Assembly (NCBI GenBank): GCA_026981975.1
Contig: JALSHV010000003.1
Location: forward strand, 1-64,000
Source of the DNA: Aquificaceae bacterium
Lineage (GTDB): Bacteria > Aquificota > Aquificia > Aquificales > Aquificaceae
Direction: 5' to 3'
DNA length: 64,000 bases
Shown here: in pieces, positions 17,182-27,583 of the stretch
Position numbering within the stretch: the stretch's first letter is position 1
Layout of the letters: every line of letters begins with the position of its first letter
Made by a program: the position numbers and the translations under genes
Notes under the pieces: generated by a model
The model's database searches: none
Seen by the model: the letters and a program-made list of their open reading frames with translations, nothing else
What the model was told of the DNA's origin: nothing

Positions 17182-18055
17182 CTCTGAGATTTAATCTGTA
17201 TATGAATTCGGATAAATCTTCCGATTGAACAGTTAAAATACCTAAGAGAACAAAAGTCTGAAAGTCAATGGGTGGAATAGGATCAGATCTTATTCTCAGT
17301 GTGCCTCCCTTAGTTAGGAATTCTTTAAGAGCCTTGTGAAGTTCTTCCCTGAAAAGGGAATCCAACTTTACATTCCTTTCTAAGTAAACATCAAGAGTTT
17401 GAAGTATTTCAGCCGGCGTTACTTTTTTCTTTTCAAACAATCTTTTCCTAATACCAGCATCTTTAAAAATAAACTCAAAACTCCTTATTCTGACTTTTCC
17501 CAGTTTCTCAGAAAGTTCTTTTATACTTTCTTCATTGTCGGAAGATTCCATCAGAGAAGAGATTAGGGATCTACTTATCCTGTCTAAGTGCATTTTCACA
17601 CCTATACTGAAAGCAAAAGGCACTTCAACTCTCCACTCTTCTATAAAAAGCTCTTTTTTAACGTCACTGAATTTTCCAGAAAAGTAGGTGTTTATTTTTA
17701 TTTCTCTGTAGCCAAGTTCTTCCATATTTTTTCTGAAACCTCTAAAATCTTCTGAATTTGAGGAAATTCCTATTAGGGAAAATTTAAGATTATTCGGAGA
17801 AATTTTGAGAATTCTCACCTTTTCAACAGTGGTTATTCCCTGAGCTGTTGATATACGCAGGTTTTCCACCTCCGTAGATCCTTTAAAGAGAGAGTAATTT
17901 ACTCTTCCGTAAGAAGTCTTACCTTCTAAACCCAATCTATTTAGAAAAACCTGCAGATTCTTTTCTGCTTTTTTATTTGCGTAAATCTGAACTGCACCTA
18001 TGAGGAAGAGAATTCCCAAAATAAGAAATCCCAAGATAAGTATTTTCCTTCCCAT
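17165..18055 (-). CDS. Membrane-anchored protein of unknown function
   Basis: The 296-residue protein has one N-terminal membrane helix (about residues 5-26) and the rest is probably periplasmic. The start SYGRVNYSLFKGSTEVENLRI loosely resembles AsmA/DUF945-like envelope proteins, which repeat short beta segments, but this is only an impression. It follows mutS by 4 bases and may be co-transcribed with it. Confidence 0.65.
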   Translation of the reverse strand: MGRKILILGFLILGILFLIGAVQIYANKKAEKNLQVFLNRLGLEGKTSYGRVNYSLFKGSTEVENLRISTAQGITTVEKVRILKISPNNLKFSLIGISSNSEDFRGFRKNMEELGYREIKINTYFSGKFSDVKKELFIEEWRVEVPFAFSIGVKMHLDRISRSLISSLMESSDNEESIKELSEKLGKVRIRSFEFIFKDAGIRKRLFEKKKVTPAEILQTLDVYLERNVKLDSLFREELHKALKEFLTKGGTLRIRSDPIPPIDFQTFVLLGILTVQSEDLSEFIYRLNLRVKYLP

Positions 18056-18059
18056 TTAC

Positions 18060-20597
18060 TTAGTTTCTCCTAAGCAATCTTTCTTTAAAAGAGGAAAGTT
18101 TAAAAAGAGCTTGAAGAGGTGTAGTATTACCTATATCAATAGACAGTATTTCTTCTACGATTTTTTTAACTTCTTGTGAAAGGGTTTCCTCAGATTTTTT
18201 GTAAGTTTCTTCTAATAAGGGAAGAGTTTTATCTTCAAAAGACAGGAGTATTTCTTCAGCCTTAGTAATAAGTTCTGCGGGTAAACCCGCCATCTTAGCT
18301 ACTTCAACCCCAAAGCTACCTTCCGCTTTTCCTTCTTCAAGAGTGTATAGGAATACTATCCTATCCGCTTCACGACTAACCGCCATGTGGTAGTTTTTAA
18401 CTCCCTTTACTTTACCTTCAAGCTCTGTAAGCTCTAGAAAATGGGTAGCCAAAAGGGTCTTTGCTCTCAGAGTTTGTGAAATGTATTCAACTAAAGCTTT
18501 GGAGATGGCTATACCGTCATAGGTTGAAGTGCCCCTTCCCACCTCATCAAGGACTATAAGACTCTTAGAAGTAGCTCCAAAGAGAATATTGGCAACGTCT
18601 AGCATTTCGTTCATAAAAGTAGATACCCTTAAAGCCAACATGTCCCCTGATCCTATCCTTGCAAAGATAGCATCAACACAACCTATATAAGCTTCCTTGG
18701 CTGGCACGAAACTTCCCATGTGAGCCATCAGAACTATAAGAGCTACCTGTCTTATATAGCTTGACTTACCCGCCATATTGGGTCCAGTTATTACAAGAAT
18801 AAATTCTTCTTCTGTCAAATGAGTATCATTGGGAACATAATCCTTTACGGTCTCTTCTATCACAGGATGCCTGCCTTCTCTTATAAAGATCTCATAACCG
18901 TTGTGTAGTTGAGGTTTTACCCACCTTCTCTGTTGAGCTACTTCCGCTAAGGATTGAACGTAATCTATCTCTCCAATTATTTGAGCATTTCTACCTATTT
19001 TCTCTAAATCTTCAGTGATTCTATCTCTAAGCTTTACAAAAATTTCGTATTCAATATCGTTTATTCTGCTCTGAGCGGATAGTATTTTCTCCTCAAGCAT
19101 GCTGAGTTCCTCTGTAATAAAACGCTCCGCATTAGAAAGGGTCTGACGTCTTTTAAAGTATTCTGGAACGTGCTTGAGATTAGGCTTTGTTACTTCTATG
19201 TAATAGCCCATAACCTTGTTATAGCCTATTTTTAAACTTGAAATGCGGGTTTCTTTTTTGAGTTTTTCTTCGTAGTCCTTTAGAAGTCTGCAGGCATTAT
19301 CCCTTAAATATCTGAGTTCGTCAAGGTAATCGTTGACTCCTTCCCTTATAAGTCCCCCTTCTTTAAGGTGTAAAGGAGGATCTTCCACGAGAGTCCTGTC
19401 TATTTCTTGAGCTAATTCCTTAAGATTTTCAAGGTTTTCTACAGCTTCAGTGAAGAAAGGAGATTTAAGCTTTGCTATTTCCTCCTTCAACTCCTCTGCG
19501 CGATACAGCGTATTTTTCAAATGCACTATATCCCGTGGTGTTGCTGTATTGGAACTTATACGTGAAACTAATCTTTCCAAATCCGCAGTTCCTTCCAGTA
19601 TTTCCCTTATTTTCCTGCGAGAGGAAATATTTAGAACTAATTCCTCAACTGCTTGCTGGATCTTTTCTATCTGATGTATATTTCTGAAAGGGTTTAAAAT
19701 GTGAAATTTCAACTTCCTTCTTCCCATTCCAGTCAAGGTTTTGTCCATAACTGAGAAAAGAGTGTGATCCCTTTTTCCTTCCATATTTTCAAGAAGTTCT
19801 AAGCCCCTTCTCACTTTAAAGTCTATCCTTACAAAACCTTCATCTACAAAAGGCTTAGGTTTTTTCAAAAAGGGGGTAAAGTTTTTCTGAGTGCTTCTTA
19901 CGTATTTGTAAACAGCAGAAATAGGAATAAGATAGCTTTCTTCTTCAAAGCCCAAGGCTCTGAGACTGTAAATTCCAAAGGCTTCTTTGAGTAGTTTGCG
20001 ATCCTCATAGAAAAAGTCTTCACTTAACTCCGTTACACAAACACGGAGGTTATCCTTTATTTCAAGGGGAAGCTGATCTCCCTTGGGAATTATTATTTCT
20101 TTGAGAGGAAACTTGGTAAGCAAATTCAAGAGTTCTTCTCTCTTAATCTTACTACCAAAAAAATCTCCCACCGCTAAATTCACGTAAGCTACGTAGAAGT
20201 AGCCACTCTTTCTGTAAAGACAGGCAAGTCCGCTTTCTTCCTTTTCAAAATAAGTTCCCGGAGTTATAACTCTGATTACATCTCTTTTTACTATTCCTTT
20301 TGCTTGTGACGGATCTTCCACTTGCTCACATACAGCTATTTTGTATCCCTTTGCTACCAACTTGGATATGTAATTTGATGCAGAGTGGTAAGGAACACCA
20401 CACATGGGTATTCTTTCCCTTCCTTTTCCAACAGGTCTTGAGGTTAAAACAAGGTTAAGCTCTCTAGATCCTACAAGGGCATCTTCGTAAAAGAGTTCAT
20501 AGAAATCTCCAAGCCTAAAGAAAAGTAAACAGTCCGGATACAGATTTTTAAAATGGTGATACTGAGCAAGCATAGGAGTAAGTTCAGATACTATCAT
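18060..20597 (-). CDS. mutS: DNA mismatch repair protein MutS
   Basis: Mismatch-binding ATPase of the MutS1 type, about 845 residues. The mismatch-probing Phe-x-Glu motif is present near the N-terminus ([11 protein letters not shown]), as are the clamp and lever regions. The ATPase core has Walker [15 protein letters not shown], the [12 protein letters not shown] signature, and [11 protein letters not shown]. The ATG at 20597 is preferred over an in-frame TTG at 20606 because it fits the family start ([11 protein letters not shown] soon after) and the TTG has no Shine-Dalgarno. It is divergent from purB. Confidence 0.95.
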   Translation of the reverse strand: MIVSELTPMLAQYHHFKNLYPDCLLFFRLGDFYELFYEDALVGSRELNLVLTSRPVGKGRERIPMCGVPYHSASNYISKLVAKGYKIAVCEQVEDPSQAKGIVKRDVIRVITPGTYFEKEESGLACLYRKSGYFYVAYVNLAVGDFFGSKIKREELLNLLTKFPLKEIIIPKGDQLPLEIKDNLRVCVTELSEDFFYEDRKLLKEAFGIYSLRALGFEEESYLIPISAVYKYVRSTQKNFTPFLKKPKPFVDEGFVRIDFKVRRGLELLENMEGKRDHTLFSVMDKTLTGMGRRKLKFHILNPFRNIHQIEKIQQAVEELVLNISSRRKIREILEGTADLERLVSRISSNTATPRDIVHLKNTLYRAEELKEEIAKLKSPFFTEAVENLENLKELAQEIDRTLVEDPPLHLKEGGLIREGVNDYLDELRYLRDNACRLLKDYEEKLKKETRISSLKIGYNKVMGYYIEVTKPNLKHVPEYFKRRQTLSNAERFITEELSMLEEKILSAQSRINDIEYEIFVKLRDRITEDLEKIGRNAQIIGEIDYVQSLAEVAQQRRWVKPQLHNGYEIFIREGRHPVIEETVKDYVPNDTHLTEEEFILVITGPNMAGKSSYIRQVALIVLMAHMGSFVPAKEAYIGCVDAIFARIGSGDMLALRVSTFMNEMLDVANILFGATSKSLIVLDEVGRGTSTYDGIAISKALVEYISQTLRAKTLLATHFLELTELEGKVKGVKNYHMAVSREADRIVFLYTLEEGKAEGSFGVEVAKMAGLPAELITKAEEILLSFEDKTLPLLEETYKKSEETLSQEVKKIVEEILSIDIGNTTPLQALFKLSSFKERLLRRN

Positions 20598-20650
20598 AAC
20601 CCGCAATTAATAAGGATAAATCCCTTATAACAGAAATGCTACCATTTTCT

Positions 20651-20656
20651 TATAAT
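20651..20656 (+). promoter_or_regulatory. TATAAT -10 box of purB
   Basis: A perfect TATAAT ends 7 bases before the purB ATG at 20664, with no ribosome-binding site between them. The spacing places the transcription start at the start codon. No convincing -35 box is visible. Confidence 0.6.
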
Positions 20657-20663
20657 CTTATTC

Positions 20664-21971
20664 ATGATTGAACGTTATACAAGAGAGGAAATAGGTAAAG
20701 TTTGGACTGAGAAAAACCGTTTTAAAAAATGGCTAGAAGTTGAGTTGGCTGTTTGTAGAGCTTGGGCGGAATTGGGAAGAATACCAAGATCAGCACTTAT
20801 GAAAATAGAAGAAAGAGTAAGAATAGACAATGAAGCTTTGGAGAAAATTAAAAAATACGAAAGGGTTTACAAACACGATGTCCTTTCCTTTGTTTCGGTG
20901 ATCGCAGAACAAGTGGGAGAAGAAGGCAGATACATTCACATGGGAATTACTTCCTCTGACGTTGTTGATACAGCTCTAGCTCTTTTAATGAGGGAATCTC
21001 TGGACATAATTCTCAGAAGTGTTGATTCTGTTATGGAAGAACTACACAAACTTGCGTATGTCCATAAAGATACATTGATGATGGGAAGAACACACGGTGT
21101 TCACGCAGAACCTATAACATTAGGTATAAAATTCGCTGTATGGTATGATGAGATGAAAAGAAACAGAGACAGGCTTTTAAAAGCTCGCGAGAGAATATCT
21201 TACGGTAAAATATCCGGTGCTGTTGGCACTTACTCTAACGTTCCACCTGAAGTAGAAAGAATAGCTCTTTCCGAACTCGGATTAAAGGTTGAACCCGCTT
21301 CAACCCAAATAGTTCACAGGGATCGGCACGCTGAATTTATGACTGCACTGGCTATAACCGCTTCCTCTCTTGAAAAGTTTGCCCTTGAAATAAGACATCT
21401 TCAGAGAACAGAAGTCCTTGAATTAGAAGAACCCTTTGAGGAAGGACAAAGAGGCTCTTCTGCAATGCCTCATAAGAAAAATCCCATTCACGCGGAGAGA
21501 ATATGTGGTCTGGCACGTATTATAAGATCAAATTTGATACCAGCTCTTGAAAATATAGCACTGTGGCATGAAAGAGATATATCCCACTCTTCCGTAGAGA
21601 GGATAATACTTCCTGATTCTACCATAGCTCTTGATTATATTTTGCATCTTTTCCGTAATATTCTCAAAAGATTAGTGGTGAATAAAGACAGAATGGTTGA
21701 GAACATGAAACTTTCTAAGGAACTTTACTTTTCTTCAAAAGTTTTGGTAGCTCTTACTGAAAAAGGAATGTCAAGAGATAAAGCTTACGATTTGGTTCAA
21801 AAATGTGCGATGGAAAGTTGGAATACTGACAGAAGTTTTAAAGACGTTCTCTTAACAAAAAAGGAAATAAAAAAATACCTTTCAAGGCAGGAACTGGATA
21901 GTATATTTGATCCTTGGCTTTTTTTAAAATACAGAGATTATATATTTGAAAAAGTATTCAAGCATTCCTAG
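20664..21971 (+). CDS. purB: Adenylosuccinate lyase
   Basis: Catalyses two fumarate-releasing steps of purine synthesis (SAICAR to AICAR, and adenylosuccinate to AMP). The 435 residues have the fumarase/aspartase signature SSAMPHKKNPI (about residues 263-273), with the flexible serine loop, plus TSSDVVDTA and MGRTHGVHAEP. The start lacks a Shine-Dalgarno and is probably translated from a leaderless mRNA. trpD ends 7 bases downstream on the other strand. Confidence 0.96.
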   Translation: MIERYTREEIGKVWTEKNRFKKWLEVELAVCRAWAELGRIPRSALMKIEERVRIDNEALEKIKKYERVYKHDVLSFVSVIAEQVGEEGRYIHMGITSSDVVDTALALLMRESLDIILRSVDSVMEELHKLAYVHKDTLMMGRTHGVHAEPITLGIKFAVWYDEMKRNRDRLLKARERISYGKISGAVGTYSNVPPEVERIALSELGLKVEPASTQIVHRDRHAEFMTALAITASSLEKFALEIRHLQRTEVLELEEPFEEGQRGSSAMPHKKNPIHAERICGLARIIRSNLIPALENIALWHERDISHSSVERIILPDSTIALDYILHLFRNILKRLVVNKDRMVENMKLSKELYFSSKVLVALTEKGMSRDKAYDLVQKCAMESWNTDRSFKDVLLTKKEIKKYLSRQELDSIFDPWLFLKYRDYIFEKVFKHS

Positions 21972-21978
21972 ACTTACT

Positions 21979-23001
21979 TTAAGCAAGCTTGTGAGAAAGT
22001 TCTATAAACTCTTCTAATTTTCTCTTAGCCTTTCCGCTGTCAATGGAATCCTTTGCCATTTCAAAGGCTGTTTCCCTATCCTGAGCTTTACCACTTACAA
22101 GAATTCCGAAGGTTGCGTTCAACAAAACTATGTCTCTGTGAGGTCCCTCCTCCCCTTCTAAGACGGAAAACCCCATTCGGAAACTCTCCTCTGGTGAGGT
22201 TATACAGATATCCTTCATCTCCTTCTTCCCTATTCCCAGATCCTCAGGTCGGAACTCGTATAGTTTAACTTCTCCTTCACTTACCTCACCTACAATAGTA
22301 GCGTCGGAAATAGATATTTCATCTATACCGTCCCTTCCGTGAACCACAAAAGCTTTTACTATGCCAAGATTTTTTAAAACGTGAGCGAGTTTGTCAACAA
22401 GCTTATCTGAAAAGACTCCCAAGATCTGTCTCTTAGCTCCCGCCGGATTTGACAAAGGACCCACTAAATTAAAAATTGATCTAACACCTACTTCCCTTCT
22501 AGGACCTATAACCCTTTTCATTGCAGGATGAAAAAGAGGAGCGAACATAAAGCCTATACCTATTTCCTCTATCATCACGGATACTTTATCCGCTGGTAGA
22601 TCTATTTTAGCTCCTGCCTGTTCAAGAAAGTCCGCACTCCCACATCGGGAAGAAACGGAACGATTTCCGTGTTTTGCAACTTTAACACCGGCACCCGCTA
22701 ATACAAAAGCTGTAACCGTTGATACGTTAAAAGTTCCCGCTCTATCCCCCCCTGTTCCGCAGGTGTCAACAAGTTCTTCAGGACAAGAAACTTCAACTCT
22801 TGTTGCCCTTTCTCTGAAAAATCTACCTGCTCCTTCTATTTCTTCAACAGTTTCACCTTTCATCTTTGTGCCTATTATGAAAGCACCTATCTGAGCGTCA
22901 GTAGCATTCCCGTTTACTATTTCCTCCAAAACTCCATACATCTCTTCACTACTCAGGTTCTCCCTTTCGGAAATACGGTGTAGAACGGTGCGCAAATCCA
23001 T
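21979..23001 (-). CDS. trpD: Anthranilate phosphoribosyltransferase
   Basis: Second step of tryptophan synthesis, joining anthranilate and PRPP. The 340-residue protein has the PRPP-binding glycine motif DTCGTGGDRAGTFNVST (about residues 80-96), KHGNRSVSSRCGSADFLE, and the conserved arginine region VIGPRREVG. No other trp gene is nearby, which fits dispersed biosynthetic genes in this group. It lies 11 bases after nurA in the same direction. Confidence 0.96.
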   Translation of the reverse strand: MDLRTVLHRISERENLSSEEMYGVLEEIVNGNATDAQIGAFIIGTKMKGETVEEIEGAGRFFRERATRVEVSCPEELVDTCGTGGDRAGTFNVSTVTAFVLAGAGVKVAKHGNRSVSSRCGSADFLEQAGAKIDLPADKVSVMIEEIGIGFMFAPLFHPAMKRVIGPRREVGVRSIFNLVGPLSNPAGAKRQILGVFSDKLVDKLAHVLKNLGIVKAFVVHGRDGIDEISISDATIVGEVSEGEVKLYEFRPEDLGIGKKEMKDICITSPEESFRMGFSVLEGEEGPHRDIVLLNATFGILVSGKAQDRETAFEMAKDSIDSGKAKRKLEEFIELSHKLA

Positions 23002-23012
23002 GGTTATTAAAA

Positions 23013-23993
23013 TTATGTCATAAAAAGATCCCTCATTAGAGTTCTCCTTATAAGAGATTGACTTCCAAGTCTTCGTCTAAGGGAGTTTTCCAAATGCTTT
23101 ATAGGTAAAAGATTTTGAGGCGCTCTTTTGTCTGTGAATTCATTAGAAGCAAATTGAGGAATTAACCACGCTGTTATATCCGCAATTTTCTTTGCTTTTT
23201 CTAAGCCCAATCCCGCTGAAACTTCAAGCCTGCATATACCACCTAATCCTTCGTCTTCACTTATTCTCACATACCAAGTAAACTTATCAAGATTACTGGA
23301 TTCCCTACTGTCCATGGTTGGTTGAGAATGGATCAGTATTATAGGTGTTCTCTGCCCCCTTTTGAGTTCTCTGAGAATATAAGTTTTTTCAGAAGGAATG
23401 TACATTCTCTTGTGCTTCTTCACATACCCTACAAAGGGTAGATCCTTTAATACAGCACTGTAGTGAACAGTTCCGTCTGTTAAAATAAGTTCAGATTTCA
23501 CTTCTTTTAAAGTTTTCTCCGCCACTAAAACTTCCAAATTGGACATTTCCCTGTTTACATTGGGAGAGATTTCTCCTTCTATTTTCTTTATCTTAAATTT
23601 TATACGCATAGAGCTAAGCTCAAAGTATTCTTTTTCTGTATTAAGGTCTTTTTCTAAAAATAAATATCTTTTTACTGCACAGTTACAAAGTGAATCTCTT
23701 ATATCGTTGAGTTTGCCGTGTTCTATAAAAAGAGCGCCCGCGGCAACGGAAACGAAAGCACCTCTTCGTAAGTTGCCTTCATCGTCTTCTATGTAAATTA
23801 AAGCTTCTGTTCTGCGAACACCATCTACAAAGACAACTTTGGTATTGAAGGAAGGAGTTCCTTCCAAGGGCTTCCACACGGAAGTTTCTATATCAGAACT
23901 TCCTATATCGGCAGACTCTTCAAGGTATTCTTCCTCAACCAAAGGTATGCGCCAAGGATCTAAGGAGAGTTTGTATTTCCCTAAGGGAAACAA
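23013..23993 (-). CDS. nurA: NurA-domain nuclease
   Basis: The 326-residue protein has the features of NurA, a 5'-3' nuclease that works with the HerA translocase in DNA-end resection. These are an acidic catalytic-type motif VVFVDGVRRTE (about residue 52) and a conserved C-terminal stretch RAPQNLLPIKHLENSLRRRL. Function is inferred from archaeal members. No herA is in the window. The start is a TTG with GGGAGGAG about 7 bases upstream, 1 base after the preceding stop. Confidence 0.75.
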   Translation of the reverse strand: MFPLGKYKLSLDPWRIPLVEEEYLEESADIGSSDIETSVWKPLEGTPSFNTKVVFVDGVRRTEALIYIEDDEGNLRRGAFVSVAAGALFIEHGKLNDIRDSLCNCAVKRYLFLEKDLNTEKEYFELSSMRIKFKIKKIEGEISPNVNREMSNLEVLVAEKTLKEVKSELILTDGTVHYSAVLKDLPFVGYVKKHKRMYIPSEKTYILRELKRGQRTPIILIHSQPTMDSRESSNLDKFTWYVRISEDEGLGGICRLEVSAGLGLEKAKKIADITAWLIPQFASNEFTDKRAPQNLLPIKHLENSLRRRLGSQSLIRRTLMRDLFMT

Positions 23994-23994
23994 T

Positions 23995-25257
23995 TCAATC
24001 TCCTCCCGGCTCTACCATCACACAGTGATACTTGTCCAAATACTTAACTATAGCTCTTTCAATCTCTTTCAGAGACACTTTACTTATAAAATCGGGATAC
24101 CTTAAATCCATTTCCCAACCGAATCCCATTATTTCATAAAAACCAAGATACCACGCCTGTCTTAATCTTGTTTGATGATCCAGCAAGAAGTCCCCTACTA
24201 TTTTCTTCTTCGCAATATTTATATCCTCCTCACTGAGTTGAGGTTCTCTAATAAGAGCTATAAGATCTTCCAAAGCACCGTCCGCTTTTGTGGGAGAAGT
24301 TCCTACGTAAGCAAACATTCTGGGAGACGTAAAGCGCGTAGGATAAAAGGAATAAACAGCGTAAGCGTATCCCCTTTTTTCTCTTAGCTCTCTGAAGAGT
24401 TTTGAAGTCATACCGTCTCCGAGCGCACTGTTGAGAACTTTAAAGGTAAAGTAATCCCTATCTTTAAGAGGTGGAGCGTTAAAAGCACACAGAATAGTAG
24501 TTTGAGTTCCTTCCCTTTTTATACGCAGAACCTTACTTTCCCTTACCGGATTTTCAGCTTCGGCTAAGGTAAGCTCTCCCTCAGGAATTTTTCCTAAGGT
24601 TTCTTCTAATAAGGGTATAAGGTACTCTGCTTTTATATCACCTACTATACTAACAACAATATTTCCGGATCTTACTATTTCCTTGAATCTTCTGATTATA
24701 TCTTCTCGTTTAAGGGACATTACATCTTTTTCAGTTCCAAGCGGTGATGTTTCATAAGGAGTTCCTCTAAAAGTTAATCTGCGTAAATGCTCCATAGCAA
24801 ATTCCATGCCTCTTTCTCTTTTTGATCTTATAGCCATAACCGTATTATTTTTTTCCCTTTCTATGTCTTCTTCTTTGAAAAGAGGAGAAGTCAAAATATC
24901 CCCAATTACTTCAAGAGCGGATCTTATCCCTTCTTGTTTTGTAGAAAACCCTATTTCGGAAAAGTCATCTCCAGAAGAAGAGTATATAAATCCACCTAAT
25001 TCCTCAAAAGGCAAGGAAATATGGTATGAAGTAGGATAAGTTTTACTTCCCTTAAGAAGGAGTGTGAACAGAAGATGTGTTTCTCCTCTTTTAAGCTCTC
25101 CGTGTTTACCGCCCTTGAAGAAAAGAACTCCTGAAACTATTCCCCTGCCTTGCGTTTCCTTAACAAGGATTTTAACTCCGTTAGAAAGTTTTGTTTCAAC
25201 CATAGTTGCATTCCCCACAGAAGTTATAAAAATAACAAGCCACAGCAGAAGTCTCAT
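23995..25257 (-). CDS. M16-family peptidase-like protein lacking the zinc site
   Basis: The 420-residue protein has an N-terminal signal peptide (about 1-18) and two M16 domains. Where active members have HxxEH, this one has THLLFTLLLKGS, so the zinc ligands and catalytic glutamate are missing. The second-domain substrate loop REKRGYAYAVYS is kept. In M16B heterodimers one partner is catalytic and the other has the R/Y loop. This gene and the 25423-26730 gene fit that pairing. It overlaps the small lipoprotein gene by ATGA. Confidence 0.85.
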   Translation of the reverse strand: MRLLLWLVIFITSVGNATMVETKLSNGVKILVKETQGRGIVSGVLFFKGGKHGELKRGETHLLFTLLLKGSKTYPTSYHISLPFEELGGFIYSSSGDDFSEIGFSTKQEGIRSALEVIGDILTSPLFKEEDIEREKNNTVMAIRSKRERGMEFAMEHLRRLTFRGTPYETSPLGTEKDVMSLKREDIIRRFKEIVRSGNIVVSIVGDIKAEYLIPLLEETLGKIPEGELTLAEAENPVRESKVLRIKREGTQTTILCAFNAPPLKDRDYFTFKVLNSALGDGMTSKLFRELREKRGYAYAVYSFYPTRFTSPRMFAYVGTSPTKADGALEDLIALIREPQLSEEDINIAKKKIVGDFLLDHQTRLRQAWYLGFYEIMGFGWEMDLRYPDFISKVSLKEIERAIVKYLDKYHCVMVEPGGD

Positions 25258-25412
25258 TTTTCTTCTTTTTCCACTTTTATACTGTATCCTTCCTTACCTG
25301 CGTAGTAACCCAAGCCACCACCGACAATCACACCTGCGGAGAATATAACAACTTCCGCACAGGAACTTATAAGCACTGATATAAAGGTAAGAACAAGCAC
25401 TGATTTTTTCAT
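25254..25412 (-). CDS. 52-residue small lipoprotein
   Basis: This frame lies in the space between the two M16 genes. It encodes a signal peptide with a lipobox ISSC (cysteine at residue 18), a glycine-rich hydrophobic stretch (AGVIVGGGLGYYAG), and a charged tail ending KVEKEEK. A strong AGGAGG is 6 bases before the ATG, and its TGA overlaps the next ATG (ATGA), so translation is probably coupled to the inactive M16 protein. The Gly-rich part resembles short glycine-zipper segments of envelope lipoproteins. The function is unknown. Confidence 0.72.
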   Translation of the reverse strand: MKKSVLVLTFISVLISSCAEVVIFSAGVIVGGGLGYYAGKEGYSIKVEKEEK

Positions 25413-25422
25413 AAAATCCTCC

Positions 25423-26730
25423 TCAGTTTTCCGCAGGAAGCATTAAAACTTCAACGTAATTATCACGCTTTATATACTTTTCAAAAACCTTCATGATGTC
25501 TATTTTGCGAACCTTACTTATATTTTTCTCAAAATAGCGATAAAAGTCCAGATCCCTTACCACAGTATAAGCGTATCCTATATCGTAAGCTTCTCCTGAT
25601 ACCTTTTCCTCTTCAAAAATTCGTGAGTTTATAACTTTTCTTTTAGCCCACTCCACTTGTTCGTCCGTCAGCTCTTTGTAGGTTTTTTCAAGTAATTTGA
25701 AAACTTCCCTTTTAACCTGATCGTATTTCATAGGATCAAAGGTAGCACTTATGACAAACATATTACTCAACGGTCTTCCCAGATCCCCAGAAAAAAAAGA
25801 ATACACCAATCCCTTTTCCTTTAACTCTCTGTAAAAAACAGAAGTTCTTCCACTTCCTAAGATTTCATCTAAAACCACAAGAGCGTAGTAGCCTGTCTTC
25901 CCAATAGCTGGTGCGTCCCAGCCTATTATCCAGTAAGCTTTTTGCACACGAGAATCCTTTACTGTTTCCGTTCTTACGGCAAGTCTTTCGGGTTCGGGAG
26001 GTATATCTACTTTAAGAAGTGGTCTTCCTTTTTCCTTTCCGAAGGTTTTCATGACTTCGCTTTCTACTTCTTCAGGATCTACATTACCTACTACAATTAT
26101 TGCCATATTTTTCGGTTGATAAAAATTTCTGTAGAAATCCTTTACCAACTGAGGAGAGAACTTTTTTATGGTTTCTTCAAAACCTATGACTGGAAATCTA
26201 TAAGGTGAAACTTTGTAGGCGGTTTTTTCAAAGGTTTCCCACAAAAGTGTTGTGGGGTTATCCTTACTCCTGCGCAGTTCTTCAATTACTATACTCTTTT
26301 CCTTTTTCATATGTTCTTCTTTCAAAAGAGCTTTCATTGTCAGCTGGTATAAAACCTCCAAGGCTTGCCTCCAGTAAGGGTAAGCAATTTCTATGTAATA
26401 GTAGGTAAAATCCTTTGAAGTTCCAGCGTTTATATTGCCTCCAAGACTCTCAATTATTCTGTCCATTTCACCATAGGAATACTTTTCAGAGCCGTTAAAG
26501 AGCATGTGTTCAAGGAAATGAGCCATTCCTTTTTCGTTGTATTTTTCATACACAGAACCAACCCTGAACCATACCTGTAGAGCAACCGCGGAAGTATCCT
26601 CTCTTGCTTTTACAATGAGCTTAGCACCGTTGGGTAAATCTCTTATATAGAGTTCATGAGCAAGAGCAATTCCCATTACAATCACCTCCAGAAAAAAGAA
26701 AAGAAGTATTTTCATAATCCTTCTAAGCAT
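25423..26730 (-). CDS. M16-family zinc metallopeptidase, active subunit
   Basis: The 435-residue protein has an N-terminal signal or membrane segment and an intact inverted zinc motif HFLEH (about residues 72-76), with the downstream third ligand region VIEELRRSKDNP. It is a processing-peptidase/PqqL-like enzyme predicted to work outside the cytoplasm. An in-frame ATG five codons later is an alternative start. Together with the small lipoprotein and the inactive M16 protein it forms a three-gene unit. Confidence 0.88.
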   Translation of the reverse strand: MLRRIMKILLFFFLEVIVMGIALAHELYIRDLPNGAKLIVKAREDTSAVALQVWFRVGSVYEKYNEKGMAHFLEHMLFNGSEKYSYGEMDRIIESLGGNINAGTSKDFTYYYIEIAYPYWRQALEVLYQLTMKALLKEEHMKKEKSIVIEELRRSKDNPTTLLWETFEKTAYKVSPYRFPVIGFEETIKKFSPQLVKDFYRNFYQPKNMAIIVVGNVDPEEVESEVMKTFGKEKGRPLLKVDIPPEPERLAVRTETVKDSRVQKAYWIIGWDAPAIGKTGYYALVVLDEILGSGRTSVFYRELKEKGLVYSFFSGDLGRPLSNMFVISATFDPMKYDQVKREVFKLLEKTYKELTDEQVEWAKRKVINSRIFEEEKVSGEAYDIGYAYTVVRDLDFYRYFEKNISKVRKIDIMKVFEKYIKRDNYVEVLMLPAEN

Positions 26731-26733
26731 AAC

Positions 26734-27120
26734 TCAAATTTTTGCTGAAAATTGGTTAAGTATAAAGGGAGGAATTGAAACTATTTTCCCGTTCTTAATT
26801 ACACAGTGTTTAGTCCTACCTTCTGCTCTTAGATCTTCTTCAACTTTTATTTGATATTTGAAAGTAAACGTGTATCTGTTGAGTTCTTCAAGCTCTATAC
26901 ATAGTTCAAAAAGTTCATCGTAAAAAAGAGGTTTTTTGAAACTACAACTAATTTCAAGAAGAACTACTTCGTAACCTTCCTTCCTTATGAAACTGTAAGG
27001 GATTCCTATGCTTCTGAGAAATTCCCCCCTTGCTTCTTCAAAATATCTAAGGTAATTAGAATGATGGACTACTCCTTGCGCATCTGTTTCGTAAAATTGA
27101 ACCCGTCTTTTGTAAAACAT
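26734..27120 (-). CDS. Acyl-CoA thioesterase, YbgC-like hotdog fold
   Basis: The 128-residue hotdog-fold protein has the 4-hydroxybenzoyl-CoA thioesterase/YbgC signature YETDAQGVVHHSNYLRYFEE near the N-terminus, including the catalytic aspartate. It hydrolyses acyl-CoA or acyl-ACP, and the substrate is uncertain. It lies 3 bases upstream of the M16 gene and 7 bases after the Fur-family gene, all in one direction. Confidence 0.85.
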   Translation of the reverse strand: MFYKRRVQFYETDAQGVVHHSNYLRYFEEARGEFLRSIGIPYSFIRKEGYEVVLLEISCSFKKPLFYDELFELCIELEELNRYTFTFKYQIKVEEDLRAEGRTKHCVIKNGKIVSIPPFILNQFSAKI

Positions 27121-27127
27121 GTCCGCT

Positions 27128-27583
27128 TTACGTTTTCTTTCTACTCATACACTCAGAACATATACCAAAAATTTCCAATCTATGATTAAGAGGGGAAAAG
27201 CCGTATTTAGCACACACTTCATCTTGAAGATTTTCTATATCCTCATCTACAAATTCTGTTATTTTTCCACATTCAACACATACAAGGTGATCATGGTGCG
27301 ATTTACCAACTATGAATTCGTAAATTGTTCTATTGTTTTGCTTTATAACCTCTTTAATAATACCAAAATCTTGAAGAAGTTTTAGAGTCCTGTATATTGT
27401 TGATCTGGAAACTCCTCTATTTGTTCTTTTAGATACCCAACTTACAAGTTCTTCTACTTCAAAATGTTTACCGTAATCCGCTATTAAGTCTATAAGATCA
27501 AGTCTGCTTTGAGTTACTTTCATGTTTTTACGTTTTAAGAATTTAGTAAATTCTTTTTTAATCTCTTTTAGATCTACGCTCAT
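27128..27583 (-). CDS. Fur-family metal- or peroxide-responsive repressor
   Basis: The 151-residue regulator has an N-terminal winged helix (about 10-90; SRSTIYRTLKLLQDFGI) and a C-terminal metal/dimer domain. HHDHLVCVECGK and CSECM give the histidine cluster and two CxxC pairs of the structural zinc site. Sequence does not separate Fur from PerR or Zur. It is the first gene of a run that includes the thioesterase and M16 genes. Targets are unknown. Confidence 0.88.
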   Translation of the reverse strand: MSVDLKEIKKEFTKFLKRKNMKVTQSRLDLIDLIADYGKHFEVEELVSWVSKRTNRGVSRSTIYRTLKLLQDFGIIKEVIKQNNRTIYEFIVGKSHHDHLVCVECGKITEFVDEDIENLQDEVCAKYGFSPLNHRLEIFGICSECMSRKKT

